From Stigmatella aurantiaca (lineage in GTDB: Bacteria > Myxococcota > Myxococcia > Myxococcales > Myxococcaceae): DNA of 64,000 bases. Made by a program: the position numbers and the translations under genes. Location: positions 372,001 through 436,000 of the forward strand of contig NZ_FOAP01000006.1 of NCBI RefSeq assembly GCF_900109545.1, in the 5' to 3' direction. The first letter of the stretch is position 1, and each line of letters starts with the position of its first letter. Positions 37,057 to 45,729 of this stretch are shown here, one piece after another. Below the pieces are notes generated by a model. That model made no database searches. It saw only the letters and a program-made list of their open reading frames with translations, and had not been told where the DNA came from.

Positions 37057-37923
37057 TTAGATGTTCCAGCGGACCATGCCCTGGAGCACGTTCTCGGTCT
37101 TGCCCTCGATGAGGTAGCGGTTCCAGGCCACCTGCCACTCGAAGCCCGCGTAGAGCTTGCCGGGGGTGAAGTGCAGGGGCTTGCCGAAGTCCCACAGGAA
37201 CTGCGGCTGGGCGAGGAAGAACTGGTTGCCCTCGCTGCCCGCGTTGGCGCCCTTGCCGGCGCCCTCGCCGAACAGGCCCGTCTGGAAGAAGCCCGAGAGG
37301 ATGAAGTCCTGGCTGAGGATGGAGAAGGACTTCTGGAAGGCCGCGCCCACCTGGAAGTCGATGCCCTCGAACGCGGCGTCATCGCGAATCACCGTCGTCA
37401 CGTTCATGAAGTCCAGCACCGGCACCGCCAGATCCCACTGCAGGCCGTAGTAGCTGAGCATGCCGAACTTCGCCACGTGCTCGGCCTCGTACTTGAGGGA
37501 CACGTCCGACAGCAGCCCCCACTGGAACTGACGGCCCGTGGCCTTCTCGGCGATCTTCTTGGGCGACAGCGTCACGGTGATGCCGCCGAAGAAGCCGCCC
37601 CGCTCGTTGGGGATGAGATCGCTCGCGGCGGGGCTGTTGAAGGGCCCGGTGATGTCGTAATACAGGAACATCGTCCCGTACTCCCACGCCTGGAACGCCT
37701 TGATGGACAGGATGGTGCGGGAGCCATCCCCGTTGAAGTCCTTGTTGAAGCAGTCGATGGAGCCCCGGTAACGGCCAATCACGCCGTTGTCCTGCTTGAT
37801 GTCGTCCCCATTGCCCGTCAGGCAGGGAGCGCGCAGCAGTTCGAACCAGACGCCCGCGTGGGCGTTGAGCGGGGACAGGAAGACGGCGAAGAGCGTGGCG
37901 GCGAGTAGGGCGCTGCGAAACAT
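37057..37923 (-). CDS. Tsx-like nucleoside outer membrane channel
   Basis: A 288-residue protein with signal peptide (cleavage after NAHA), then a 12-strand-like barrel ending in MVRWNI. The pattern AWEYGTMFLYYDITGP, VSLKYEAEHVAKFGMLSYYG and LYAGFEWQVAWNRY matches Tsx/OmpK family nucleoside channels. The assignment rests on these motifs plus the surrounding nucleoside genes. GGGAGG lies ahead of ATG 37923. It is separated from thymidine phosphorylase by 83 bases. Confidence 0.75.
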   Translation of the reverse strand: MFRSALLAATLFAVFLSPLNAHAGVWFELLRAPCLTGNGDDIKQDNGVIGRYRGSIDCFNKDFNGDGSRTILSIKAFQAWEYGTMFLYYDITGPFNSPAASDLIPNERGGFFGGITVTLSPKKIAEKATGRQFQWGLLSDVSLKYEAEHVAKFGMLSYYGLQWDLAVPVLDFMNVTTVIRDDAAFEGIDFQVGAAFQKSFSILSQDFILSGFFQTGLFGEGAGKGANAGSEGNQFFLAQPQFLWDFGKPLHFTPGKLYAGFEWQVAWNRYLIEGKTENVLQGMVRWNI

Positions 37924-38006
37924 GGAGGGGCCTCCCGGTGGCCCCCCGATCTCGCACGAGACCCGTCAGGTCTTCAAGAAATGTGACGGACAGTTTGGAA
38001 AGGACT

Positions 38007-39311
38007 TTATTCCAGCCGTTCCACGACGAGCGGCCGGGGCGCGGGGATGTGCGCCCCAAACGAATACGCGGCCAGCAGGCGCTCCTGCACGTCCTTCAGG
38101 GGCCCCTCATTGTTGTAGTGCACGCGCACCACGGGCTCACCGGCCTTCACGGGCTCGCCCACCTTGCGCAGCAGGGTGAAGCCCACCGCCGGATCAATGA
38201 GGCTGTCCACCCGCTGCCGCCCCGCTCCCAGCGCCACCGCCGCCAGCCCCACCGCCTCGGTGTCGATGGCGGTGACGAAGCCGTCCACGGGGGCCGGCAC
38301 GTCGCTCGTGGCCCGGGCCTGCGGCAGGCGGGAGTAATCGTCGATGGCGCGGGGGTCCCCGCCCTGCGCCTGGACAATCTCCTTCAGCTTGCGCAAGGCG
38401 CTGCCATCCGCCACGGCGCGCTGCAGCAATTCGCGGGCCTGCTCCGGCGTGGCGGCCTTCCCGCCGAGCACCAGCATCTCCGCGGTGAGCGCCAGCGTCA
38501 CCTCGGTGTAGTCCTCCGGCGCCCGCCCGTGCAGCATCTCCACCGCCTCCACCACCTCCAGCGCGTTGCCCACCGCGCGCCCCAGCGGCTGATCCATGTC
38601 CGTCAGGAGCGCCGTCACCTTGCGGTTCATCGCCGTGCCCAGGGCAATCATCGTCCGCGCCAGGGCCCGCGCATCCTCCAGGCGCTTCATGAAGGCCCCG
38701 CTGCCCACCTTCACGTCCAGCACGAGCGCGTCGATGCCCTCGGCCAGCTTCTTGCTCATGATGGAGCTGGCGATGAGCGGCAGGCAGTCCACCGTGGCCG
38801 TCACGTCCCGGAGCGCGTAGAGCTTCTTGTCCGCGGGGGCCAGCGTCGCCGTCTGGCCGATGAGGCACACGCCCACGTCCCGCACCAGCCGCCGGTAGTC
38901 CGCCACGGACAGGTCCACCCGGAACCCGGGGATGGACTCCAGCTTGTCCAGGGTGCCCCCGGTGTGCCCCAGCCCCCGGCCGGAAATCATCGGCACGGGC
39001 ACCCCACAGGCGGCCGCCAGCGGCGCCAGGCTCAGGGACACCTTGTCCCCCACCCCGCCGGTGGAGTGCTTGTCCACCTTGACGCCCGGCGTCTCGGACA
39101 GGTCCAGCACCTCGCCGGACTCGAGCATGGCCTGCGTCCAGGCGCCCAGCTCCTGGGCATTCAGCCCCCGGAAGACGACCGCCATGCACAGCGCGGACAT
39201 CTGGTAATCCGGAACATCACCCCGGGTGTAAGCGGCGATGAATTCCCGGATGCTCCCGGGGGGCAGGGGGTGGCCGTCGCGCTTGGCCTTGATGAGCTCG
39301 TAGGGTCTCAC
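38007..39311 (-). CDS. deoA: Thymidine (pyrimidine-nucleoside) phosphorylase
   Basis: A 434-residue enzyme that splits thymidine or uridine with phosphate, giving base and (deoxy)ribose-1-phosphate. Signature: KVDKHSTGGVGDKVSL (about 78-93), phosphate-binding segment, VPMISGRGLGHTGGTLDK (about 108-125) and KVGSGAFMK. Start GTG 39311 gives the family N-terminus MRPYELIKAKRDG; longer ATG starts would add an unlikely tail. It faces away from the BMP gene, sharing a 92-base divergent promoter region. Confidence 0.93.
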   Translation of the reverse strand: MRPYELIKAKRDGHPLPPGSIREFIAAYTRGDVPDYQMSALCMAVVFRGLNAQELGAWTQAMLESGEVLDLSETPGVKVDKHSTGGVGDKVSLSLAPLAAACGVPVPMISGRGLGHTGGTLDKLESIPGFRVDLSVADYRRLVRDVGVCLIGQTATLAPADKKLYALRDVTATVDCLPLIASSIMSKKLAEGIDALVLDVKVGSGAFMKRLEDARALARTMIALGTAMNRKVTALLTDMDQPLGRAVGNALEVVEAVEMLHGRAPEDYTEVTLALTAEMLVLGGKAATPEQARELLQRAVADGSALRKLKEIVQAQGGDPRAIDDYSRLPQARATSDVPAPVDGFVTAIDTEAVGLAAVALGAGRQRVDSLIDPAVGFTLLRKVGEPVKAGEPVVRVHYNNEGPLKDVQERLLAAYSFGAHIPAPRPLVVERLE

Positions 39312-39403
39312 GGGCTCAGGCCATAGCAGGAACCCGGCCGGTGGGGTACCCATCACGAGCCAATCTCTTCCCTCACGTCCGTCATCTGGTAGATACGAGC
39401 CCC

Positions 39404-40615
39404 ATGACCCGAACCCTCCGCCTCTCCGTCCTGGCCGTCGCCGCGATCCTGGGCGCGTGCAAGAAGGAACAGCCCGCCGCCCCTGCCCCTGCCGCCGGAC
39501 AACAGCAGGCGCAGGGCCAGGCCGCTCCCCCCGCCGCGAAGACCCGCAAGGTGGGCCTCATCACCGACGTGGGCGGCCGCGGCGACAACTCCTTCAATGA
39601 CGCCGGGTTGCGCGGCCTGGAGCTCTGGGCCTCGGGCAAGAAGTACGAGGGCGGCAAGTACGTCACCGCCTCGCCGGAGGACATCCAGAAGACCCTCACC
39701 CCGGACCTGCGCGCGCTCCAGTCCCCCATCACCCCGCAGCCCATCGAGCCGCTGGTCATCCAGAGCAAGTCCCCGGAAGACTACGAGCCCAACCTCCAGC
39801 TCCTGGTGGACCAGGGCGCCGACCTGTCCGTGGGCAACGGCTTCATGCTGGAGACGGCGGTGGAGACCATCGCCAAGCGCAACCCCAACTCCCAGTTCCT
39901 GCTCATCGACAGCCCCCTGCTGGACGCGTCCGCGGGCAACAAGCCCTACACGCTGCCCAACGTGCGCACCGTCACGTTCAAGGAGCACGAGGGCAGCTTC
40001 CTGGTCGGCGCGCTGGCGGGCCTGGTGACGAAGACGGGCAAGGTGGGCTTCGTGGGCGGCATGGAGGTGCCCCTCATCAAGCGCTTCGAGGCGGGCTACC
40101 GCGCGGGCGTGAAGGCCACCCAGCCGAAGGCCTCCGAGTCCCTGCTGGCCGTCTACTCGGGCAGCTTCGACAACGTGGCGGCCGGCAAGCAGGTGGCGCA
40201 GGACCTCATCTCCAAGGGCGCGGACGTCATCTACCACGCCGCGGGCGCCGACGGGCTGGGCGTCATCAAGGCGGTGGAGGAGGCGCGCGCCGCGGGCAAG
40301 TCCGTCTACGCCATCGGCGTGGACTCGGATCAGTCGCACCTGGCCCCCGAGGCGGTGCTGACCTCCATGCTCAAGCACGTGGACCTGGCCGTGTACGAGG
40401 CGGCCAAGGACCTGGCCGCGGGCAAGTTCACCCCGGGTGACCAGCTGCTGGGCCTCAAGGAGGGCGGCGTGGGCTACGCCGAGGTGCGCGTGGACTTCCC
40501 CGGCAAGGCCGAGGCCCTGCAGAAGGTGGAAGCGCTGCGCCAGCGCATCGTCTCGGGAGACCTGAAGGTCCCCGCATCCGTGGACGAAGTCTCCTCCTTC
40601 CAAGTCTCGCCCTGA
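39404..40615 (+). CDS. BMP-family nucleoside-binding lipoprotein
   Basis: A 403-residue lipoprotein (lipobox LGAC, Cys 19) of the BMP/PnrA family, the binding component of nucleoside ABC importers. Segments KVGLITDVGGRGDNSFNDAG (about 49-68) and TVTFKEHEGSFLVGALAGLV are diagnostic, and GADVIYHAAGADGLGV is in the second lobe. It begins the operon BMP, ATPase, permease, permease. Ligand is probably purine and pyrimidine nucleosides, given the family and the neighbouring phosphorylases. Confidence 0.9.
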   Translation: MTRTLRLSVLAVAAILGACKKEQPAAPAPAAGQQQAQGQAAPPAAKTRKVGLITDVGGRGDNSFNDAGLRGLELWASGKKYEGGKYVTASPEDIQKTLTPDLRALQSPITPQPIEPLVIQSKSPEDYEPNLQLLVDQGADLSVGNGFMLETAVETIAKRNPNSQFLLIDSPLLDASAGNKPYTLPNVRTVTFKEHEGSFLVGALAGLVTKTGKVGFVGGMEVPLIKRFEAGYRAGVKATQPKASESLLAVYSGSFDNVAAGKQVAQDLISKGADVIYHAAGADGLGVIKAVEEARAAGKSVYAIGVDSDQSHLAPEAVLTSMLKHVDLAVYEAAKDLAAGKFTPGDQLLGLKEGGVGYAEVRVDFPGKAEALQKVEALRQRIVSGDLKVPASVDEVSSFQVSP

Positions 40616-42120
40616 TCTCCCTTCGCCACATCCACAAGCAGTTCGGTGGCGTCGCCGCGCTGGACGACGTGTCGCTCGAGATCCGCGCGGGGGAGCTGCT
40701 CGCGCTGGTCGGTGAGAACGGCGCGGGCAAGTCCAGCCTGATGAACGTCCTGTACGGGCTCTACCACCCGGACGCGGGCGACATCCTGCTCGACGGCAAG
40801 CCGGTCCGCTTCAAGAGCCCCCGGGACGCCATCGCCCGGGGCATCGGCATGGTGCACCAGCACTTCATGCTGGTGCCCACGTTGACGGTGGCCGAGAACG
40901 TGGTGCTCGGCCGCGAGCCCTCGCGCTGGGGGCGCATGGACCCGGAGCGCGCGTGCGCCGAGGTGGCCGCCACGTGCCAGCGCTTCGGGTTCCAGTTGGA
41001 TCCGCGCGCCCGCGTGGACTCGCTCAGCGTGGGCTCGCAGCAGAAGGTGGAGATCGTCAAGGCGCTGCACCGCGGCGCCAAGGTGCTCATCCTGGACGAG
41101 CCCACCGCGGTGCTGACGCCCCAGGAGTCCGAGGACCTGTTCCGCGTGGCGCGGGGCCTGGCGGCCCAGGGCCACACGGTGGTCTTCATCAGCCACAAGC
41201 TGCGCGAGGTGCTCAGCGTGGCCGAGCGCATCGCGGTGATGCGGCGCGGCAAGCTCGTCGCCGAGGTGAAGGCGGCTGAGACTTCGGCGAGCGTCCTGGC
41301 GAACCTCATGGTGGGCGAGAGCCGCACCGGGCCCTCGGTGGCCGAGCCCTACCAGCCGCCCACCGGCAGCGTGGTCGTCTCGGTGGAGGGCCTCACGGCG
41401 CGCACCGACGAGGGGCGCCCGGCGCTGCAAGGGGTGACGCTCGAGGTGCACTCCGGGGAAATCGTCGGCATCGCCGGCGTGGACGGCAACGGCCAGCGCG
41501 AGCTGGCCGAGGTGCTCACCGGCCTGCGCCCCATGGAGGGCGGCCAGGGCGCGCTGCTGGGCAAGCCGCTGCGACACCTCACGCCCGCCGAGGCCCGGCG
41601 CCGGGGGGTGGGCCACATCCCGGAGGACCGGCTCAAGCGCGCGGTCGTCAAAGGCATGAGCGTGGAGGAGAACGTGTCGCTGGGGCGCCAGGACCAGCCC
41701 CCCTTCACGCGGGGCCTCTGGCTGGACTTCGCCGGGCGGCGCGAGCGCACGCGGTCGCTGCTGGCCGCCTACGACGTGCGGCCCCAGGATCCCCAGGTGG
41801 CCATCCAGGGGCTGTCGGGCGGCAACCAGCAGAAGGTGGTGGTGGCGCGCGAACTGGACACCCGGCCGAAGCTGGTGGTGGCGGTGCAGCCCACGCGCGG
41901 GCTGGACATCAGCGCGGTGGCCCAGGTGCAGGCCCGGCTGCGCGAGGAGCGGGCCCTGGGCGCGGGCGTGCTGCTCATCTCGCTGGACCTGGAAGAGGTG
42001 CTGGCCCTGTCGGACCGCGTCTACGTGCTCTTCGAGGGGCGTGTGACGGGAACCTTCACCCGGCCCGAGTTCGACGAACAGGAGATGGGCCGGCGCATGA
42101 TGGGAGCGGACCATGGGTGA
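40612..42120 (+). CDS. Nucleoside ABC transporter ATP-binding protein
   Basis: A 502-residue double ATPase (two nucleotide-binding domains) of the NupO/RbsA-like group. First half: Walker A GENGAGKSS, signature LSVGSQQK, Walker B LILDEPTAV; second half: GVDGNGQRE in place of a canonical P-loop and LSGGNQQK. The conserved N-terminus ISLRHIHKQFGGVAALDDV lies upstream of the first GTG (40669), so translation probably starts at the CTG at 40612, which overlaps the BMP stop as CTGA. A GTG start would delete the first strand. ATPase overlaps the permease start by 8 bases. Confidence 0.85.
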   Translation: MISLRHIHKQFGGVAALDDVSLEIRAGELLALVGENGAGKSSLMNVLYGLYHPDAGDILLDGKPVRFKSPRDAIARGIGMVHQHFMLVPTLTVAENVVLGREPSRWGRMDPERACAEVAATCQRFGFQLDPRARVDSLSVGSQQKVEIVKALHRGAKVLILDEPTAVLTPQESEDLFRVARGLAAQGHTVVFISHKLREVLSVAERIAVMRRGKLVAEVKAAETSASVLANLMVGESRTGPSVAEPYQPPTGSVVVSVEGLTARTDEGRPALQGVTLEVHSGEIVGIAGVDGNGQRELAEVLTGLRPMEGGQGALLGKPLRHLTPAEARRRGVGHIPEDRLKRAVVKGMSVEENVSLGRQDQPPFTRGLWLDFAGRRERTRSLLAAYDVRPQDPQVAIQGLSGGNQQKVVVARELDTRPKLVVAVQPTRGLDISAVAQVQARLREERALGAGVLLISLDLEEVLALSDRVYVLFEGRVTGTFTRPEFDEQEMGRRMMGADHG

Positions 42121-43225
42121 GCGCTGGCGCTCGGCGGTACCGTCCCTGCTCTCCGTGGCGCTCGCCCTGGGGGTGTGCTGGGTGGCCATCGCGCTCACGC
42201 GGGACGCGGAGGTGGCGGGCGAGGCCTACCTGCAGATGCTCTACGGTGGCCTGGGCCAGTGGCCCCGGTTCCTGGAGACCGGGGACGTGGGCACCCTCAC
42301 CCGGCCCCTGGGCGAAGCGGCCATCAAGGCCGCCATCCTTCTATTGACGGGCCTGTCCGTGGCGGTGGCCTTCAAGGCGGGCCTGTTCAACATCGGCGCC
42401 CAGGGCCAGATGCTGCTGGGCGCGCTCATGGCGGCCCTGGCCGGCGCGCACCTCTCCCTGCCCTCGGTGCTGCACGTGCCCGTGGCGCTGCTGGCCGCGG
42501 CGGTGGCCGGCGCGGCCTGGGCCCTCATCGCCGCGGCGCTCAAGCTGTTGCGCGGCGTGCACGAGGTCATCAGCACCATCATGCTCAACTGGGTGGCGGT
42601 GAGCCTGGTGGACAACTGGCTGGCCGTGGGCCCCCTGCGGGCCAGCGTCAGCGGGGGCCACTCCATCTCCGGCACGGCGGAAATCCTCCCCAGCGCGCAG
42701 TTGCCCCGGATGCTCGGGGACTTGTCGCGGCTCAACCTGGGCTTCGTGCTGGCGCTCGTCATCGCCCTGCTCGTGTGGGTGGGGCTGTTCCGGACGCGCC
42801 GGGGCTTCGAGATCCGCGCGGCGGGCCTGGGGGCCGAGGCGGCCCGGACGGCGGGCATCGCCGTGAAGCAGCGCACGGCGGAGGCCATGGGCCTGGCGGG
42901 CGCGCTGGCGGGCCTGGCGGGCGCGCTGCTGGTGCTGGGCACCGAGTTCCGCTACCCCGGCTCGCTGGGGGCCCCCTACGGCTTCGACGGCATCGCCATC
43001 GCCCTCATCGGCAACAGCCACCCGGTGGGCGTCACCCTGTCGGCCCTGTTCTTCGGCATCCTGCGCGCGGGCGGCACGCGGATGCAGCTTTTGGGCGTCC
43101 ACAAGAGCTTCCCGGAGCTCATCCAGGGGCTCGCGCTGCTGTTCGTCGCGGGCCGACTGGTGTGGCTGAGCCTGCTGCGCAAGCGCCGCGCCGTGTCCGC
43201 TTCCACCGAGGTGCCCCGTGCTTGA
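42113..43225 (+). CDS. Nucleoside ABC transporter permease (first)
   Basis: A 370-residue inner membrane protein with about ten hydrophobic segments, of the BPD_transp_2 family. FKAGLFNIGAQGQMLLGAL (about 86-104) is the typical N-terminal motif and TAGIAVKQRTAEAMGLAGALAG a cytoplasmic loop of the family. ATG 42113 overlaps the ATPase by eight bases. It pairs with the next permease, with which it would form the heterodimeric channel. Confidence 0.9.
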   Translation: MGERWRSAVPSLLSVALALGVCWVAIALTRDAEVAGEAYLQMLYGGLGQWPRFLETGDVGTLTRPLGEAAIKAAILLLTGLSVAVAFKAGLFNIGAQGQMLLGALMAALAGAHLSLPSVLHVPVALLAAAVAGAAWALIAAALKLLRGVHEVISTIMLNWVAVSLVDNWLAVGPLRASVSGGHSISGTAEILPSAQLPRMLGDLSRLNLGFVLALVIALLVWVGLFRTRRGFEIRAAGLGAEAARTAGIAVKQRTAEAMGLAGALAGLAGALLVLGTEFRYPGSLGAPYGFDGIAIALIGNSHPVGVTLSALFFGILRAGGTRMQLLGVHKSFPELIQGLALLFVAGRLVWLSLLRKRRAVSASTEVPRA

Positions 43226-44147
43226 GCTGCTCGAGGCCCTGCTGTTCTCCACCCTGGACGCGGCGCCCGCGCTCATCTTCGCGGCGCTCGGGGGGGTGCT
43301 CTCCGAGCGCGCCGGCGTGGTGAACGTGGGGCTGGAAGGCCAGATGCGCGTGGGCGCCTTCTGCGCGGCGGTGGCGGCCCTGTCGATGCCCACCCCCCTG
43401 GCGGTGATGGTGGGCATGGTGGCCGGCGCGGGCCTGGCCTCGGTGCATGGCTACCTGAGCATCCGGTGGCGCTCGGATCAGGTGGTGTCCGGCATGGCCA
43501 TCAACCTGGTGGCCATGGCGGGGGGCACCTTCCTCCTGGAGGCGCTCTACAGCCCCAACGGCACGCCGCCCATCGCGCAGCTGCCGCGCTGGACCCTGCC
43601 GGGACTCGCCGAGGTGCCCCTCCTGCGCGCCCTCTCGAACCACCCGAGCCTGGCGTACCTGGCGCTGCTGCTGCCCTTCGTCTTCCATGCCGTGCTGCAC
43701 CACACCCCCGTGGGCCTGCGGCTGCGCGCCGTGGGCGAGAAGCCGCACGCGGTGGCCACCCTGGGGCTGAGCGTGGCGGCCCTGCGCTGGGGCGCGGTGG
43801 TGGGCGGGGGCCTGCTCGCCGGCCTGGGCGGCGCGGTGCTCTCCACCGCCGTGCTGGACCGCTTCGAGCAACACACCCCCGCGGGCCTGGGCTTCATGGC
43901 CCTGGCGGCCGTGGTGTTTGGCCGGTGGACCCCCCTGGGGGCCTTCGCCGCCGCCCTCTTCTTCTCCTTCGGCAACGCCCTGCGCATCGGCCTGGCCTCC
44001 AGCGCCCCGGGCCTGCTCGACGTCATCCCCCAAGGCTTCCTGCTCGCCCTGCCCTACCTGCTCACGCTGATTCTCCTGGCCGTCCAGGGACAACGCAGCA
44101 GCGCCCCCGCGGCCCTGGGCACCCCCTACGAGCAAGAGTCGCGCTGA
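43218..44147 (+). CDS. Nucleoside ABC transporter permease (second)
   Basis: A 309-residue inner membrane protein, also BPD_transp_2. GGVLSERAGVVNVGLEGQMR (about 27-46) is the matching N-terminal motif, and VGEKPHAVATLGLSVAALRW the cytoplasmic loop. Start is GTG 43218, eight bases inside the first permease. The gene ends the transporter operon; 275 bases of AT-richer DNA follow before the next gene. Confidence 0.9.
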   Translation: MLELLEALLFSTLDAAPALIFAALGGVLSERAGVVNVGLEGQMRVGAFCAAVAALSMPTPLAVMVGMVAGAGLASVHGYLSIRWRSDQVVSGMAINLVAMAGGTFLLEALYSPNGTPPIAQLPRWTLPGLAEVPLLRALSNHPSLAYLALLLPFVFHAVLHHTPVGLRLRAVGEKPHAVATLGLSVAALRWGAVVGGGLLAGLGGAVLSTAVLDRFEQHTPAGLGFMALAAVVFGRWTPLGAFAAALFFSFGNALRIGLASSAPGLLDVIPQGFLLALPYLLTLILLAVQGQRSSAPAALGTPYEQESR

Positions 44148-44422
44148 AGGCAGCCCCTCCCGTGGCGTTGGGGTCGAGCCGACCTGGGTCTTTTGAGCCC
44201 AAGGGTTGGCTTTGACCCCTGCGCTTTTGCCTACCTTTCATGCCATTCTCAAATTCTAAGAATAAGTGACTTTCCCAACCCTCTGCCGTTGCTTGGGAAT
44301 CTCTTCCCTAGCCTCAAAACTCGGGAAAAAATTAAGTCGCTGAAAACTAGGCACGCATCTCGCAGGTGGGATGATTCCTCACGGAACTTCGACCAACCTG
44401 GGTCCCTTCAAGGGGGTGCGAG
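44148..44422 (+). other. AT-richer intergenic region
   Basis: This 275-base spacer is much less GC-rich than its surroundings (runs such as AAATTCTAAGAATAAG and AAAAAATTAAG). It precedes the gene at 44423 and should contain its promoter. A 12-base word TTTTGCCTACCT at 44225-44236 recurs at 54073-54084. I could not pick a unique promoter. Confidence 0.4.
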
Positions 44423-44989
44423 ATGATGGCGACGACGGCAACGACGGCAACCCCTCGCAAAGCCCTGTCGGTGGATTCCCAGGCGCTCCACCGCATGCGG
44501 TCCTTCCCAATGGAAGGCGGGGAGGCCACCAACAACGTGGTTTCCCTGGAAGCCTACCTGCGCGAGTCCCTGCCGGTGGAGCTGGGCCGCGTGGCCGAGG
44601 AAGTCATCGGGCAGATGGCAGGCGAGGGCCGCCTGGCAGGCATCGAGGTGCTCTACCACCTGGCCGAGGAGCCCGTGCAGGTGGAGCTGCCCCGGCGCCC
44701 GTTCGAGCAGGTGGTGGAGCTGCTCGTGGCCGCCTCCGCCCAGGCGATGCAGGGGGTGGCCGGCAAGCCCCACGTGCTGCGCGTCATCATCGAGGCGGCG
44801 GATGCGTTCGGTGACTACGGCCCGCGCCTGCGGCTGCAGGACACCGGCGAGGCCGTCCCCGCCGCCACGCTCGAGGCGGTGGCCGAGCGCGTGGAGAAGC
44901 TCGGCGCGAAGCTGACGGTGAAGACCCGGCCCTCGGGTGGGAACATCTTCGTGGTGGAGATGCCGCCCGAGGAGCTCGCTTCCTGGTAG
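44423..44989 (+). CDS. GHKL (histidine-kinase-type ATPase) fold protein without kinase parts
   Basis: A 188-residue protein. The C-terminal two-thirds looks like a degenerate HATPase_c domain: FEQVVELLVAASAQAM resembles the N box, RLQDTGEAV the G1 box (DTG), and GGNIFVVEMP the final strand. There is no HisKA phosphorylation helix, sensor or G2 box, so it is not a full kinase. ATG ATG at 44423/44426 follows AAGGGGG. It may be a regulator or an anti-sigma-like fold; the role is unknown. Confidence 0.6.
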   Translation: MMATTATTATPRKALSVDSQALHRMRSFPMEGGEATNNVVSLEAYLRESLPVELGRVAEEVIGQMAGEGRLAGIEVLYHLAEEPVQVELPRRPFEQVVELLVAASAQAMQGVAGKPHVLRVIIEAADAFGDYGPRLRLQDTGEAVPAATLEAVAERVEKLGAKLTVKTRPSGGNIFVVEMPPEELASW

Positions 44990-44995
44990 CCGCCG

Positions 44996-45670
44996 TTAGA
45001 ACTTCACCGCCACGCCCAGCAGCGTCTCCAGGGTGAAGTAGGCCTCCTCACCGCCCAGGCCCCTTCCCTCCCCCGGCACCAGGGAAGGGCCCATGCGGAC
45101 GTTGGCCGTCACCGCGAGGTTGCGGTCGAAGAAGTACTCCAGCCCGCCGCCCACCAACACGGGCACCACCGCCCCGCCCCCCTCGCCGAAGTAGACGTGG
45201 AAGGGCACATCCAGCCCCACGTTGACCATCAGGGTGTTGCCCACGGGAATGCCCACCACGAGCGCCACCGGCAGCGTCACCCCCACCTGGGTGTCTCCCT
45301 CGTGGAAGTAGAAGAGCAGCCCCGGCTGGAAGGTGGCCGCCAGGGCCACGGTGTCGAGCTGCAGCAGCTTCAGCCGCGAGTAGCCCTGGAACTTGAGGCC
45401 CGGCTCGACGACTTCGACGAGGCCCTCCTGGCCATAGTTGAAGGTGAACCGGCCGCCCAGGTCCACGTTGGGCGACATGCCCCGGAGCACCGCCAGCGAC
45501 AGCCCGGGCCAGCCGGCCTGCCCGGAGAACACGGTGTTGCCCTCGCCCACGGTGTCCGCGGCGAGCGCGGACCACCCCTGGCCCCGGCCATAGGAAACGG
45601 CCTCCTGCGCGAGCGAGACGGACGAAGCCAGGACACAACCAAGAACCAACACGGGAGCAAACCGCTTCAC
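44996..45670 (-). CDS. Outer-membrane barrel-like protein
   Basis: A 224-residue protein with a signal peptide (cleavage near SLAQE) and repeated amphipathic strands (GGRFTFNYGQEGLVEV, FQPGLLFYFHEGDTQVGV, GLDVPFHVYFGEGG) ending in VAVKF, as in outer membrane barrels. Start GTG 45670 has AGAGGG upstream; the frame continues far upstream without support. Family unknown; the location in the nucleoside region suggests but does not prove an outer membrane uptake role. Confidence 0.6.
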   Translation of the reverse strand: MKRFAPVLVLGCVLASSVSLAQEAVSYGRGQGWSALAADTVGEGNTVFSGQAGWPGLSLAVLRGMSPNVDLGGRFTFNYGQEGLVEVVEPGLKFQGYSRLKLLQLDTVALAATFQPGLLFYFHEGDTQVGVTLPVALVVGIPVGNTLMVNVGLDVPFHVYFGEGGGAVVPVLVGGGLEYFFDRNLAVTANVRMGPSLVPGEGRGLGGEEAYFTLETLLGVAVKF

Positions 45671-45729
45671 GAAGCCCTCTGCGAAAAGGGCCGCGCGACG
45701 GGCGCGGCCGGTGGGAAGACACAGGATGC

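Noticed and set aside
37924-38006. TGTGA half-site like a CRP box ahead of the Tsx-like gene
   Set aside because: Only a half-site (AAATGTGACGG on the plus strand), no second half at the right distance.
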